Of a stretch of 64,000 nucleotides of DNA, positions 34,023-43,860 are shown piece by piece. Position numbers and translations under genes: made by a program. Position 1 is the stretch's first letter; every line of letters begins with the position of its first letter. Source of the DNA: Arthrobacter koreensis. GTDB taxonomy: Bacteria > Actinomycetota > Actinomycetes > Actinomycetales > Micrococcaceae. The notes beneath the pieces are model-generated. The model searched no databases. It was given only the letters and a program-made list of their open reading frames with translations, and was not told the origin of the DNA. Where the stretch lies: assembly GCF_009193255.1 (NCBI RefSeq), contig NZ_WACG01000002.1, forward strand, positions 372,001 to 436,000, given 5' to 3'.

Positions 34023-36632
34023 CTAGCGGGCGGCAGCCTGAGCACGCAGGGCACGGAGCAGCTGGTCCTGTGCTTCAAGAATGATCCTGCGCAGCGCCGC
34101 CGGAGCAGCGGGGTTGGATTCGAGCCATTCCTGGCTTCGCTGCAGGACCGGATGGTCTGCCGGCACCATATGCGGAGCGAGGTCCTGTGCGGACGGGTAG
34201 AGCCCGGCAACCACGCGCGAGGCGATCTCTATGCTGCGGCTGGACCAGACGGTCTCCAGGGCGGCGAAGTACCGGGGAATGAAAGCGTCCAGGAGCTCAT
34301 GGCGTCCGAGGTTGAACCCCTCGATAGTGGCGGAGAGCAGCTCGTTGGACAGGTCCGCTGTGTTCACGGCGGCCGCCCAGGCAGCAGCCTTAACTCCGGG
34401 GTCCGGCAGGGCTGCGGCAGCGACCGTGTAGCCCACCCTTCCGGCAGCCGTATTGTCGGCTTTCAGTTCGGCCTTGAGCTCCTCCATGCCTGCGGAACCT
34501 GTGCCGGCCAGCGCCTGCCACAGACGCCAGCGCAGGTCGGAATCGACCGTGAGTCCCGGGTAGCTGACGCTGCCGGAGAGCAGTCCGCGCAGGAGTTCGT
34601 TGTGGCTGGTGCTGTGCCTGCCCAGCGCTGCTGCGGCCCGGGCCAGGATCAGCTGGCTGTCGCTTGCGGCCGGCGCATCGGCGAGCTGGTCCGTGACAGC
34701 CGTGAAGAGCTGTTCCCTCAGCGCGTCCCGGATCTCCTCCGGAGCGTAACGCTCAACGGCGGTACGTGCGTTATCAAGCAGCACCTGCTTCACCCCGGCA
34801 CCGGGCTCGGACGGGGCGGTCCGGATGACCAGGCGCAGATAGTCCCTGGCGGAGAGGACGCCGTCGCGCACGCTGTTCCAGAGCGCGGACAGGCAGATCG
34901 CGCGGGCCAGCGGATCACGCAGTCGGGGAAGGAACTCGAGCAGCGTGGCCAGGGACGCGGGATCGAAGCGGATCTTCGCGTAGGTCAGGTCGCCGTCGTT
35001 CGGCAGCAGCAGCGCCGGCGCGGGTTTGCCCGCAAGTTCCGGGACCTCCGTGCGGCGGCCGGCGACGTCGATTTCCACCGATCCGGTGCGTACCAGCCAG
35101 CCGTCGGCGTCGAATTCGTAGGAGCCCAGGCGAATCCGGTGCGGCCTCGGCATCTGCTCCCCGCTGACCGGGTCCGGTGCATCCTGCAGTACGGCGACGG
35201 AGCCATAGGTGCCGTCTGCCGCGGTTTCGGCATCGATGGACAGGACGGGCACTCCGGCGGTCTGCAGCCACATCCGGGACCACTCGCTCATGTCCCGGCC
35301 GGACGCGGAGCCGAGGACTTCCAGCAGGTCCGCGAGCGTGGTGTTGCCCCACGCGTGCCGTGCGAAGTAGGTGCGTGAGGCGTCAATGAACGCGTCGAAA
35401 CCGACGTACGCCACCAGCTGCTTGAGCACCGATGCACCCTTGGCGTAGGTGATGCCGTCGAAGTTCTGCTTGGCAGCCTCGAGGTTGGGGATGTCCGCCA
35501 CGATGGGGTGCGTGGTGGGCAGCTGGTCCTGCACATAGGCCCAGGCCTTGCGGCGGTTGGCGAAGCTGACCCATGAATTGGTCCAGTCCGTGGCTTCATC
35601 CACCGCCAGTGCCCCCATGTAGTCCGCGAAGGACTCCTTCAGCCACAGGTCATCCCACCAGCGCATGGTCACCAGGTCCCCGAACCACATGTGCGCCATC
35701 TCGTGCATAATGGTGTTCGCCCGCGCCTCGTACTGCGCTTCTGTGGCTTTGGTCCGGAACACGTAGGCCTCGGTGAACGTCACCAGGCCGGGGTTCTCCA
35801 TGGCGCCGAGGTTGTACTCGGGCACGAACGCCTGGTCATACTTACCGAAGGGGTAAGGGTAGGCGAAGAGCTCGTGGAAGTATTCAAGTCCCCGTTTGGT
35901 GGTGTCGAAGATCGCGTCGGCGTCGAAATGTTCCGCGAGGGAGGCACGGCAGTAGGCACCGAGCGGGACCACGAGCTGGTCACCGCCGGGCAGCCCGACG
36001 GTCCACGAGTCCTCTGCCTTGAAGTACGGTCCTGCCAGGACACAGGTGATGTAGGTGGAGATCCGCGGAGTGGGAGCGAAGTCCCGGCGGCTGAGGTCGC
36101 CACCTACCGGTGTGCGTGCCGTCTCTGGTGAATTGGACACAACTTCCCAGCCCGCCGGGGCAGTGACGTGGAAGGTGAAGGACGCCTTGAGGTCCGGCTG
36201 CTCGAAGTTGGCGAACACCCGCCGGGAATCGGCCGGCTCATACTGGGTGTAGAGGTAAGTGCGCCCGTCCGCTGGATCGGTAAAGCGGTGCATGCCCTCC
36301 CCGCTGCGGCTGTACAGCGCAGTGCCTTCCACGCTGACCACGTTGGTCCCGGTCACCAGGTTGTGGAGCATGATCCGTGAACCGCTGACCGTCTCTGCCG
36401 GGTCATACGCTTTCCCATTGACGACGACGGCGTCCACACCGCCGTGAATGAAGTCCAGGAACGTCGAAGCTCCCGCTACGGCGCAGTCGAACGTGATGGT
36501 ACTCCGCGACCGGAATCCCGCAACGGTGGGATCGGCGGCGTCACCGAGGTCAAGTTCAACGTCGTAGGAGTCAACTCGCAGGAGGGTGGAACGGGCGGCT
36601 GCTTCATCGCGGCTGAGGTTTTCGTTAGGCAC
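34023..36632 (-). CDS. pepN: aminopeptidase N
   Basis: Zinc metallopeptidase of family M1 that removes N-terminal residues from peptides. I start it at the GTG at 36632, four bases after the upstream stop, giving 869 residues, normal for actinobacteria (a TTG four codons earlier is possible). The exopeptidase motif LGAMENPGLVTF lies near residue 274 and the zinc site HEMAH near residue 307 with the third ligand in WLKESFADYMG. The C-terminal ERAP1-like helical domain fills residues 530-869. Confidence 0.95.
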   Translation of the reverse strand: MPNENLSRDEAAARSTLLRVDSYDVELDLGDAADPTVAGFRSRSTITFDCAVAGASTFLDFIHGGVDAVVVNGKAYDPAETVSGSRIMLHNLVTGTNVVSVEGTALYSRSGEGMHRFTDPADGRTYLYTQYEPADSRRVFANFEQPDLKASFTFHVTAPAGWEVVSNSPETARTPVGGDLSRRDFAPTPRISTYITCVLAGPYFKAEDSWTVGLPGGDQLVVPLGAYCRASLAEHFDADAIFDTTKRGLEYFHELFAYPYPFGKYDQAFVPEYNLGAMENPGLVTFTEAYVFRTKATEAQYEARANTIMHEMAHMWFGDLVTMRWWDDLWLKESFADYMGALAVDEATDWTNSWVSFANRRKAWAYVQDQLPTTHPIVADIPNLEAAKQNFDGITYAKGASVLKQLVAYVGFDAFIDASRTYFARHAWGNTTLADLLEVLGSASGRDMSEWSRMWLQTAGVPVLSIDAETAADGTYGSVAVLQDAPDPVSGEQMPRPHRIRLGSYEFDADGWLVRTGSVEIDVAGRRTEVPELAGKPAPALLLPNDGDLTYAKIRFDPASLATLLEFLPRLRDPLARAICLSALWNSVRDGVLSARDYLRLVIRTAPSEPGAGVKQVLLDNARTAVERYAPEEIRDALREQLFTAVTDQLADAPAASDSQLILARAAAALGRHSTSHNELLRGLLSGSVSYPGLTVDSDLRWRLWQALAGTGSAGMEELKAELKADNTAAGRVGYTVAAAALPDPGVKAAAWAAAVNTADLSNELLSATIEGFNLGRHELLDAFIPRYFAALETVWSSRSIEIASRVVAGLYPSAQDLAPHMVPADHPVLQRSQEWLESNPAAPAALRRIILEAQDQLLRALRAQAAAR

Positions 36633-36636
36633 CAGT

Positions 36637-38325
36637 TCATTCAACCACCTCAGCGGTTGATGAGGGAGGCGGCGTGTCCCGTCGGTGCCTCGGCCAGGAC
36701 AGCCGCCGGCTCCGCGGACAACCGCCGGCAGCTGCCAGCCGCTGCAGGGACAGGCTGCCCAGCACGATGAAGAACGGAACGTAGAGGTACAGGAACCGTG
36801 CCCTGCCCTCGGAGAGCAGCAGGAACACGAAGAGGCCCAGCAGCGCAACGCGGGCCGTTGCGACCGCCCGCGAATCAAAGGGCGGCCCGCGCAGGAACAA
36901 GCCCGCTCCGCACAGGACCAGCAGCAGGAACCAGGTTCCCTGCCACAGGTTAAGGAGCAGTTCGAAGCCGGGGCGTTCCGGGCCGAAGAAGTCCTGGATG
37001 CTTCGGCTGAGGGGATCATCCGCGATGAAGCTGTCAGCCGTCATCCGGCCTTCACCCCAGGCGAAGAAGGACCCGTCACCTGTCATCCAGCGAAGCTTGG
37101 CGTTGAGGAATCCTGCGTAGCCCGCCGGGCCGCGTTCGCCCACGCGGTCGAGATAGACCTGAAGCGCCGCATCGAAGCGTTCCTGCGGCTCGGCAACCGC
37201 AAGCGTGGTGCTTCTGTCTTCCTCGTTGTACGCACCGTAATAGTTCCCGTGCGGGCCCGGATACTGCTGGACCCCCACCTTCAGGAAGTGCGTCACAGGA
37301 AGGGCGTACTCATCCGCGGAGACACCTTCAGCAGGGACCCCGGAGCTGCGCACCCACGCACCAATGCCGGCGTGCACCCCGGCAAAGGCGGCTGCAGCCG
37401 TGGTTGCGGACAGCAGGGCGAGGGCGAGGTCCCTCCGCCACGCGGCCCGGCGCACCGAAAACAGGATCACCACCGACGCGGCCACCAGGACAATCAACGC
37501 AGTGGGTTTGATTCCGTAGCCCACCGCGGACACTGCTCCCGCGGCCGCCCACAGCAGCAGCCGGGCAGGCAGCCGGCACCTGGCTGCCCCGAGCAGGAGG
37601 CAGAACACAAGGATGGTGAAAGGGAGCGCCGCAACGTCGGAGTAGAAAACCGTCAGCCAGGGGGAGAGCACTATCAGGAACACCGAGGGAACCAGTGTCA
37701 GCCTGGCCGCACGCCGCCCGCCGAGAAGCCATGTCGCGGTGTACGTGAGCACCATGCCGGCGAAGAGCAGCGCCGCCCCCAGGTAGGCCGTTGACTGCCT
37801 GAGGTCCGGGGAACCGAGTGCCTCCGCCGCTCCCAGATAACGGCTCAGCAGCAGCATCAGGAGGAGGTTGTTGGGATTGACCTGAAAGTAGGCGCGGTCC
37901 ACGGCTTCCGGCACCCCCTGGTCTGCAAGCCCGTACGCCGAATAGAAGACGGCAGCCGCGTCCCAGTCCGGAGGCAGCCGTACTGCATCGGCCAGCCTGG
38001 CCAGCACGGCAAAGACGGCGCCCCAGCCAAGCACGGAGCCAAACCCCTGTACCCACCGCACCCGCACCCACTGGTCGAACCGGTCCAAAAGCCATGCAAA
38101 AAAGAGCGTCATTCCCAGAACCAGGACGCCCAGCAGCGCTGCCGCCCAGGTCTCGTAGCGTGAAAAACCGTAAGAAGGGAGGACCACATTTGAAACGAGG
38201 AGCCAGAGAACCAGCGCGCACCAGAAACCGCCGGCCAACCGGGGCAGCAGCCCGGCCCTTTTCCTAACCTGCTGGAACCGGCCCCGGTCAGGTGCCAGGG
38301 TCGCTGGAACAACAGCGCGAGCCAT
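36637..38325 (-). CDS. GT-C type membrane glycosyltransferase-like protein
   Basis: A 562-residue membrane protein with about twelve hydrophobic segments. The first large loop holds LPPDWDAAAVFYSAYG near residue 117, a D-x-D-like site of the kind found in GT-C mannosyltransferases that use polyprenyl-phosphate sugars. The substrate is unknown. It ends four bases before the pepN start, so the two are probably co-transcribed although their roles look unrelated. Confidence 0.65.
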   Translation of the reverse strand: MARAVVPATLAPDRGRFQQVRKRAGLLPRLAGGFWCALVLWLLVSNVVLPSYGFSRYETWAAALLGVLVLGMTLFFAWLLDRFDQWVRVRWVQGFGSVLGWGAVFAVLARLADAVRLPPDWDAAAVFYSAYGLADQGVPEAVDRAYFQVNPNNLLLMLLLSRYLGAAEALGSPDLRQSTAYLGAALLFAGMVLTYTATWLLGGRRAARLTLVPSVFLIVLSPWLTVFYSDVAALPFTILVFCLLLGAARCRLPARLLLWAAAGAVSAVGYGIKPTALIVLVAASVVILFSVRRAAWRRDLALALLSATTAAAAFAGVHAGIGAWVRSSGVPAEGVSADEYALPVTHFLKVGVQQYPGPHGNYYGAYNEEDRSTTLAVAEPQERFDAALQVYLDRVGERGPAGYAGFLNAKLRWMTGDGSFFAWGEGRMTADSFIADDPLSRSIQDFFGPERPGFELLLNLWQGTWFLLLVLCGAGLFLRGPPFDSRAVATARVALLGLFVFLLLSEGRARFLYLYVPFFIVLGSLSLQRLAAAGGCPRSRRLSWPRHRRDTPPPSSTAEVVE

Positions 38326-38430
38326 ACCGCCCCCTTGTGGTCCACCGCCGGGTGCCGGACGGTCTGAGACTATTCGGACCCCAGCGGCCCGGCAACGGGT
38401 AAGGCTGCCGGCATGGACCGGGCACGGTGA

Positions 38431-39438
38431 TTACGCAGGAACCAGCAGCACTGCGAGGCCGAGGGCGGCAGCCACGATGATGGCCCAGGACACCAGGGAC
38501 GCAGCAGCGGCCCGGCCGCCGGTGCGGGCAAGGCTGCGCAGGTTCACTGATGCGCCCAGCCCGAAGAGTGCCGCGGCGAAGAGCAGTTCCTGAGCCAGCG
38601 CCGCGGCGTCGAGCATGCCGGCCGGAAGCAGCCCGGTGGTCCTCAGCGCTACAGCGGCGACGAAACCGGCCACGAACAGCGGCACCAACGGGGGGAACTT
38701 TCCTGCACTTGTTCCGGCGGTCCGGCGGTGATGCAGGCCGGCGAGGGCACTGACCGGCGCCAGCATCAGCACGCGCACGAGCTTAACGACGACGGCGAGC
38801 GCCAGTGCGGCTGCGCCGCCGGTCTGGGCGGTGGCCACCACCTGTCCCACGTCGTGGACGGACGCGCCGGCCAGGAACCCGAACCGTTCCGGTGACAGAC
38901 CCAGTACCGCACCGAGCAGCGGCAGCACGGCAATGGCCAGCGTGCCGCACAGGGTCACCATGGCCGCCGGGACCGCGGTCCGTTCGGCCCGGATTCCCCT
39001 CGCGGCGGCAACGGCACCAACCGCGGAGACCCCGCAGATTGAAAACCCCGCAGCCACCAGGACGGGTTCTTCCCCGGGAAGCCGGAAGGCACGGCACACC
39101 AGGTACGTGGCACCGAAGGAAAACGCCACCAGGGCAATGATCAGGGCCACGGTAAGCCAGCCCAGTTCAGCGATGTCCAGCAGGGAGACTTTCAGCCCCA
39201 GCAGCACGATGCCAAGCCGCAGGAAATTCTTCGCCGAGAACGCCAGCCCGGGACGCCAGCGGCCCGCTGCAACCGCTGCCGGACCAGGTACGTTTCCTGC
39301 GAGCAGACCCAGGAGGACGGCGGCGGTCAGAACCGGAACTGCCGGGAACATCCGGTGCAGAAGCAGGCAGAGCACGACGGCGGCGGCTGCGGCGGCGAGG
39401 CCGGGGAGGCTGGCTCGGAGGGCGTTGGGCGCTGGCAT
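38431..39438 (-). CDS. YeiH/UPF0324 family putative sulfate exporter
   Basis: Integral membrane protein of the YeiH (Cons_hypoth698) family, whose members are often linked to sulfur compounds; transport is not proven for this protein. The ATG at 39438 gives 335 residues; the frame upstream to 39474 is less likely. About ten membrane segments are visible, with the family motifs FLRLGIVLLGLKVSL near residue 75, GFSICGVSAVGAV near 130, and ASVHDVGQVVATAQ near 193. Confidence 0.85.
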   Translation of the reverse strand: MPAPNALRASLPGLAAAAAAVVLCLLLHRMFPAVPVLTAAVLLGLLAGNVPGPAAVAAGRWRPGLAFSAKNFLRLGIVLLGLKVSLLDIAELGWLTVALIIALVAFSFGATYLVCRAFRLPGEEPVLVAAGFSICGVSAVGAVAAARGIRAERTAVPAAMVTLCGTLAIAVLPLLGAVLGLSPERFGFLAGASVHDVGQVVATAQTGGAAALALAVVVKLVRVLMLAPVSALAGLHHRRTAGTSAGKFPPLVPLFVAGFVAAVALRTTGLLPAGMLDAAALAQELLFAAALFGLGASVNLRSLARTGGRAAAASLVSWAIIVAAALGLAVLLVPA

Positions 39439-39557
39439 TCTCCAACCTTGTCCGAGAACGCGCCGCGGCACCAACTCCTAGCTGCGCCATTACCCCTCCG
39501 GCACCCCGTTGGTAGACTGAACCGGACCAGTTGGCGAGCCGAGCACAGGGGCATCCC

Positions 39558-42341
39558 ATGCACCATGGCAGCAACTCCGCAGCCGGAACACCTGCCGCCG
39601 GAGTGCCCGGCCTCCAGGTGTCCGATCCCTGGACCCGGCCCGGACCGGACGTCGCGGCCGCCCTCAACAGTGATCCGGCGTCCGGGCTCAGCCCCGGCGA
39701 GGCTGACCGCCGGCTGGCGGCCTTCGGGGCCAACCAGCTGGCAGGAAAGCCTCCGGTTCCCACCTGGCGGAAGGTCCTCGGCCTGCTGACTGACCGGCTG
39801 ATCCTGGTCCTGATAGCGGCCGCGGTGATCAGCGCCGTCGTATCCCGGGAACTTGAAACGCCCATCGTCATCCTTGCCGTGGTCATCCTGAACACCTGCC
39901 TCAACTTCGTCCAAGAACGCCGGGCCGAGAACAGCCTGGAAGCACTGCGCCGGACAGACGTGGGGACCACCCGGGTCCGCCGGGGCGGCAGCCTCACCAC
40001 CATTCCCCGCACGGACCTTGTACCGGGGGACATCGTGCTGCTGGAAGCCGGGGACTCGGTACCGGCAGACGGCAGGCTGCTGGAAGCCGTGCGGCTGCAG
40101 GCGGCAGAGGCCGCGCTGACCGGGGAGTCGCAGCCGGTCAACAAGGACGCAGCCTCCCTGCAGCCCGCCGATTCACCGGTAGCTGACCGCCATGGCATGC
40201 TCTACATGGGCACCGACATCAGCCGCGGCAGGGCCATGATGGTAGTCACCGGCACCGGCATGGACACGCAGATGGGCCGCATTGCCCACCTGCTTGGCAG
40301 CACCCGGGACGAGAAGACGACGCTGCAGCGCAGCATCGACCAGCTCGCGGCACTGCTGACCTGGATCGCCCTGGGCGTCGTGGCACTCGTCTTCGTCCTC
40401 GGGCTGCTCCGCGGAGAAGACCTGAATTCCCTGCTGCTCACCTCGGTATCCCTCGCGGTGGCCACCATCCCGGAAGGGCTGACCGCCGTCGTCGCCTTCA
40501 CCCTGGCCATGGGCGCTTCCCGGCTGGCTGCGCGCGGCGCGATCATTAAACAGCTGTCGGCCGTGGAGACGCTGGGCGGAACCTCGCACATTTGTACCGA
40601 CAAGACGGGCACCCTCACCCTGAATGAGATGACCGTGCGGCGGCTGGTCTCCGCCTATGGCCTGCGGTGCCGCGTTACGGGTACCGGCTACGGGCTGGAC
40701 GGCAAGATCCTCAGTCCGGACGGCGGCGAGGTTCCGGCAATGACGGAGGCCTACCTGGCCATGGTGCTGTGCAATGACGCATCCGTGACGGACGGCCTGC
40801 TGAGCGGTGACCCCACCGAGGGCGCCCTGGTGGTGCTGGCGGAGAAGGCCGGCATAGACCCGGTGGGTGCACGGGCAGAGCATCCGCGGCTGGCGGAAGT
40901 GCCGTTCGACTCGGAATACAAGTTCATGGCCACGTTCAACTCCGACCGGCGCCATGCGGACAGGAACTGGTGCAACGTGAAGGGCGCACCGGGCGTCGTC
41001 CTGGAGCTGTGTACGCATTTCGCCGGGCCTGAAGGCGTTGAACCGCTCACCCCGGAGCACCGGGAACGGGTACTGACCGAAGTAGAGCTCATCGCCGATG
41101 CAGGCCTGCGCACCCTCGCCGTGGCCGGGCGCCCCTTCGAGGAGCTTCCTCCTGCTGAACCGGAGCGGCTCCGCCGGGAGGTGGCCGGACTGGTGCTGTA
41201 CGCCGTCGTTGGCATCATGGATCCGCCGCGCCGCGAAGCGAAGGACGCCATCGAAGAGGCGCGTGCCGCAGGGATCCGCGTGCACATGATCACCGGTGAC
41301 CACCTGGTGACGGCGTCGGCCATCGCGAAGGACCTGGGCATCCCGGGGGAGGCAGTGGCCGGCTCGGCGCTGGACGGACTCGATGGACCGCAGCTGCAGG
41401 AACTCGCCCCTCAGGTTGGCGTGCTGGCCCGCGTCTCGCCGGAACACAAGCTGCGCGTCGTCGAGGCGCTGCAGGCCGACGGATCGGTGGTGGCAATGAC
41501 GGGCGACGGCGTCAACGACGCACCTGCCCTGAAGCGTGCGGACATCGGCATTGCCATGGGCATCACCGGAACGGACGTGTCCAAGGGCGCCGCCCGGATG
41601 ATCCTGACCGATGACAATTTCGCCACCATTGTTGCCGCGGTCCGGGAAGGCCGCGGCATCTACGCGAACATCATCAAGTTTGTCCGGTTCCAGCTGACCA
41701 CGGCGTGGGGTTTCGTGCTGATCTTCCTGGCTGCTGCCACGTTCGGGTTTGCCGGGGGCGCGCCGTTCACCGCCATCCAGATCCTGTGGGTCAACATCAT
41801 CATGGACGGCCCGCCCGCCCTGGCTCTCGGCGTGGACTCAACCGACCCGAAAGTGATGAGGCAGGCCCCCCGCAGGCCCCGCGAGCCGCTGCTGACCGGC
41901 CAGCGGCTGGCCGCGCTGGCGGTCTCCGGGCTGGTCATGGCCGCCGGTACCTGCTGGGTGCTGCTGGCGTCGCCGTCGCTCTTCCCCGAAGCGGCCGCCG
42001 CCAGCGCCAATTTCGCCACGACGATGGCGTTCACGACGTTCGTTTTCTACCAGGTCTTCAACCTGCTCAACGTGCGCAGCGAAACGTCTTCCGTGTTCTC
42101 ACTGCAGACGTTCACCAACCGAACCATCTGGTTCTCACTGGGCGCGGTGGTCCTGCTGCAGGTCCTCGTGGTTCAGCTGGGATTCTTCGAGGACCTTTTC
42201 GACACGGTCCCGCTGTACGCGGACCAGTGGCTGCTGTGCCTCGGCGTGGCCGCCACCATCGTCGTCGTGTCGGAGCTGAGCAAGGGGGTAGGCGCCCTCC
42301 GGCGCCGGGCGGCTACCAGGGCGAAGGCCGGTAATCCTTGA
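39558..42341 (+). CDS. P-type ATPase, Ca2+ (PMR1/SERCA-like) type
   Basis: Cation-transporting ATPase in the cytoplasmic membrane. The 927-residue protein from the ATG at 39558 has the actuator motif LTGESQPVNK near residue 192, the phosphorylation motif DKTGTLT near 347, TGDGVNDAPALK near 647, PEGLTAVVAF in M4 and VNIIMDGPPALALGVD in M6. The M6 motif matches PMR1-type Ca2+/Mn2+ pumps, so Ca2+ or Mn2+ is the likely cargo. It ends 29 bp inside the convergent SDR gene. Confidence 0.9.
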   Translation: MHHGSNSAAGTPAAGVPGLQVSDPWTRPGPDVAAALNSDPASGLSPGEADRRLAAFGANQLAGKPPVPTWRKVLGLLTDRLILVLIAAAVISAVVSRELETPIVILAVVILNTCLNFVQERRAENSLEALRRTDVGTTRVRRGGSLTTIPRTDLVPGDIVLLEAGDSVPADGRLLEAVRLQAAEAALTGESQPVNKDAASLQPADSPVADRHGMLYMGTDISRGRAMMVVTGTGMDTQMGRIAHLLGSTRDEKTTLQRSIDQLAALLTWIALGVVALVFVLGLLRGEDLNSLLLTSVSLAVATIPEGLTAVVAFTLAMGASRLAARGAIIKQLSAVETLGGTSHICTDKTGTLTLNEMTVRRLVSAYGLRCRVTGTGYGLDGKILSPDGGEVPAMTEAYLAMVLCNDASVTDGLLSGDPTEGALVVLAEKAGIDPVGARAEHPRLAEVPFDSEYKFMATFNSDRRHADRNWCNVKGAPGVVLELCTHFAGPEGVEPLTPEHRERVLTEVELIADAGLRTLAVAGRPFEELPPAEPERLRREVAGLVLYAVVGIMDPPRREAKDAIEEARAAGIRVHMITGDHLVTASAIAKDLGIPGEAVAGSALDGLDGPQLQELAPQVGVLARVSPEHKLRVVEALQADGSVVAMTGDGVNDAPALKRADIGIAMGITGTDVSKGAARMILTDDNFATIVAAVREGRGIYANIIKFVRFQLTTAWGFVLIFLAAATFGFAGGAPFTAIQILWVNIIMDGPPALALGVDSTDPKVMRQAPRRPREPLLTGQRLAALAVSGLVMAAGTCWVLLASPSLFPEAAAASANFATTMAFTTFVFYQVFNLLNVRSETSSVFSLQTFTNRTIWFSLGAVVLLQVLVVQLGFFEDLFDTVPLYADQWLLCLGVAATIVVVSELSKGVGALRRRAATRAKAGNP

Positions 42342-43752
42342 GGAAGACCCCGGAGAGGTCCTCGCCGGCCTCACCCATGACTATCGGGTCGTAGACGCGC
42401 GCAGCTCCGTCCACCAGGTCCAGGGGCGCATGGAAACCTTCTTCGGCCAGCCGCACCTTGGTGGGGTGCGGACGCTCGTCCGTGATCCAGCCGGTATCCA
42501 CGGCAGTCATGAGGATTCCGTCGGTTTCGAGCATTTCTCCGGCGCTGGTACGGGTGAGCATGTTCAGCGACGCCTTGGCCATGTTGGTGTGCGGATGTCC
42601 GGGGCCCTTGTAGCGGCGGGCGAACTGCCCCTCCATGGCGGAAACGTTCACAATGTACTTGCGCCGGGCGGGGGAGGCCGCCATCGCCGGACGGAGCCGG
42701 TTGACCAGCAGGAACGGTGCGGTCACGTTGCAGAGCTGCACTTCGAGCATTTCCAGCGGCTCCACCTGGTCCACCACCTGGGTCCAGGAGTTGATCGGTG
42801 CGGTATCCGGCACCAGGCCGCCGGCGTCGATCGCCGTGCCGTCACCCAGCTTGGCCAGGGAGGATGAGCCGGCGGTCAAGGCCAGGGACGTCACGGCGTC
42901 GCCCGCCAGGACGGGGTGCTCGGCCACCGAACCTGCCAGGGCGGTGGGGTGTGCGTTGTAGGTGTTGCCGAAGGTCACCAGTTCAGGCATGGGCCGGTTC
43001 GCCGGCAGCTCTTCCAGCTCGGCGTCCATGAGCGGCTGGTAGGCATTGGAACTGCGCCGGACGGTCTGTGCAGCGTTGTTGATCAGGATGTCCAGCGGGC
43101 CGTCGGCGGCAACGGCGTCGGCCAGGGAGATGACCTGCGCCGGGTCACGAAGGTCGATTCCCACGATCTTCAGGCGGTGGAGCCAGTCCGCGGAGTCCTC
43201 CATCGCAGCGAAGCGGCGGGCTGCGTCCTTGGGGAAGCGGGTGGTGATGGTGGTGTGCGCGCCGTCGCGGAGCAGCCGCAGTGCGATGTACATGCCAATC
43301 TTGGCGCGGCCGCCGGTCAGCAGTGCACGCCGGCCGGTGAGGTCTGTCCGGGCATCGCGCTTGGCATGGCTGAAGGCAGCGCACTCAGGGCACAGCTGGT
43401 GGTAGAAGGCATCCACCAGGGTGTACGGCTGTTTGCAGATGTAGCAGTTCCGCGGCTTGAGCAGGGTGCCTGCGGACGGACCGTGGGCCGCGCTGCGCAG
43501 CTGGGCGCCCCTCGTTTCGTCATCGATCCGGTCCGGAGCGCCAGTGGCGGTGCGGGCCACGACGGCGCGGTCAGCTTCTGCCACCGCTTCGCGCTTGGTC
43601 ACCTTGCGGTGTTTCTTCACGGCCTTGAACATCTTCGCCGTGGCGCGGCGGACGGCCACGTGGTCCGGATGGTCCTCGTCCAGGGCATGGATGGTGGACA
43701 GAACCCGAAGGCAGGTGCTGAGGTCTTCGGGGCTGAGGTCTGTGCTGCTCAT
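42313..43752 (-). CDS. zinc-ribbon SDR family protein
   Basis: A 479-residue protein with a helical N-terminal region, a zinc ribbon (C103, C106, C121, C124) near residues 100-125, then an SDR domain with LTGGRAKIGMYIAL near 144. The SDR Ser is present in VSAMEG, but the YxxxK motif reads T-N-M-A-K near residue 388, so the usual catalytic Tyr is missing. Reaction unknown. It is convergent with the P-type ATPase gene, overlapping by 29 bp. Confidence 0.85.
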   Translation of the reverse strand: MSSTDLSPEDLSTCLRVLSTIHALDEDHPDHVAVRRATAKMFKAVKKHRKVTKREAVAEADRAVVARTATGAPDRIDDETRGAQLRSAAHGPSAGTLLKPRNCYICKQPYTLVDAFYHQLCPECAAFSHAKRDARTDLTGRRALLTGGRAKIGMYIALRLLRDGAHTTITTRFPKDAARRFAAMEDSADWLHRLKIVGIDLRDPAQVISLADAVAADGPLDILINNAAQTVRRSSNAYQPLMDAELEELPANRPMPELVTFGNTYNAHPTALAGSVAEHPVLAGDAVTSLALTAGSSSLAKLGDGTAIDAGGLVPDTAPINSWTQVVDQVEPLEMLEVQLCNVTAPFLLVNRLRPAMAASPARRKYIVNVSAMEGQFARRYKGPGHPHTNMAKASLNMLTRTSAGEMLETDGILMTAVDTGWITDERPHPTKVRLAEEGFHAPLDLVDGAARVYDPIVMGEAGEDLSGVFLKDYRPSPW

Positions 43753-43860
43753 GGATCACGTTTCTGCGGTGGGTCCGCCGGGGTGTTCCGGCGGAGGGCA
43801 AACTGGTGCACCTCGACCTTACCGCTATCCAGGCCGACGCCCGTTATCGCGCGGTCCCCG

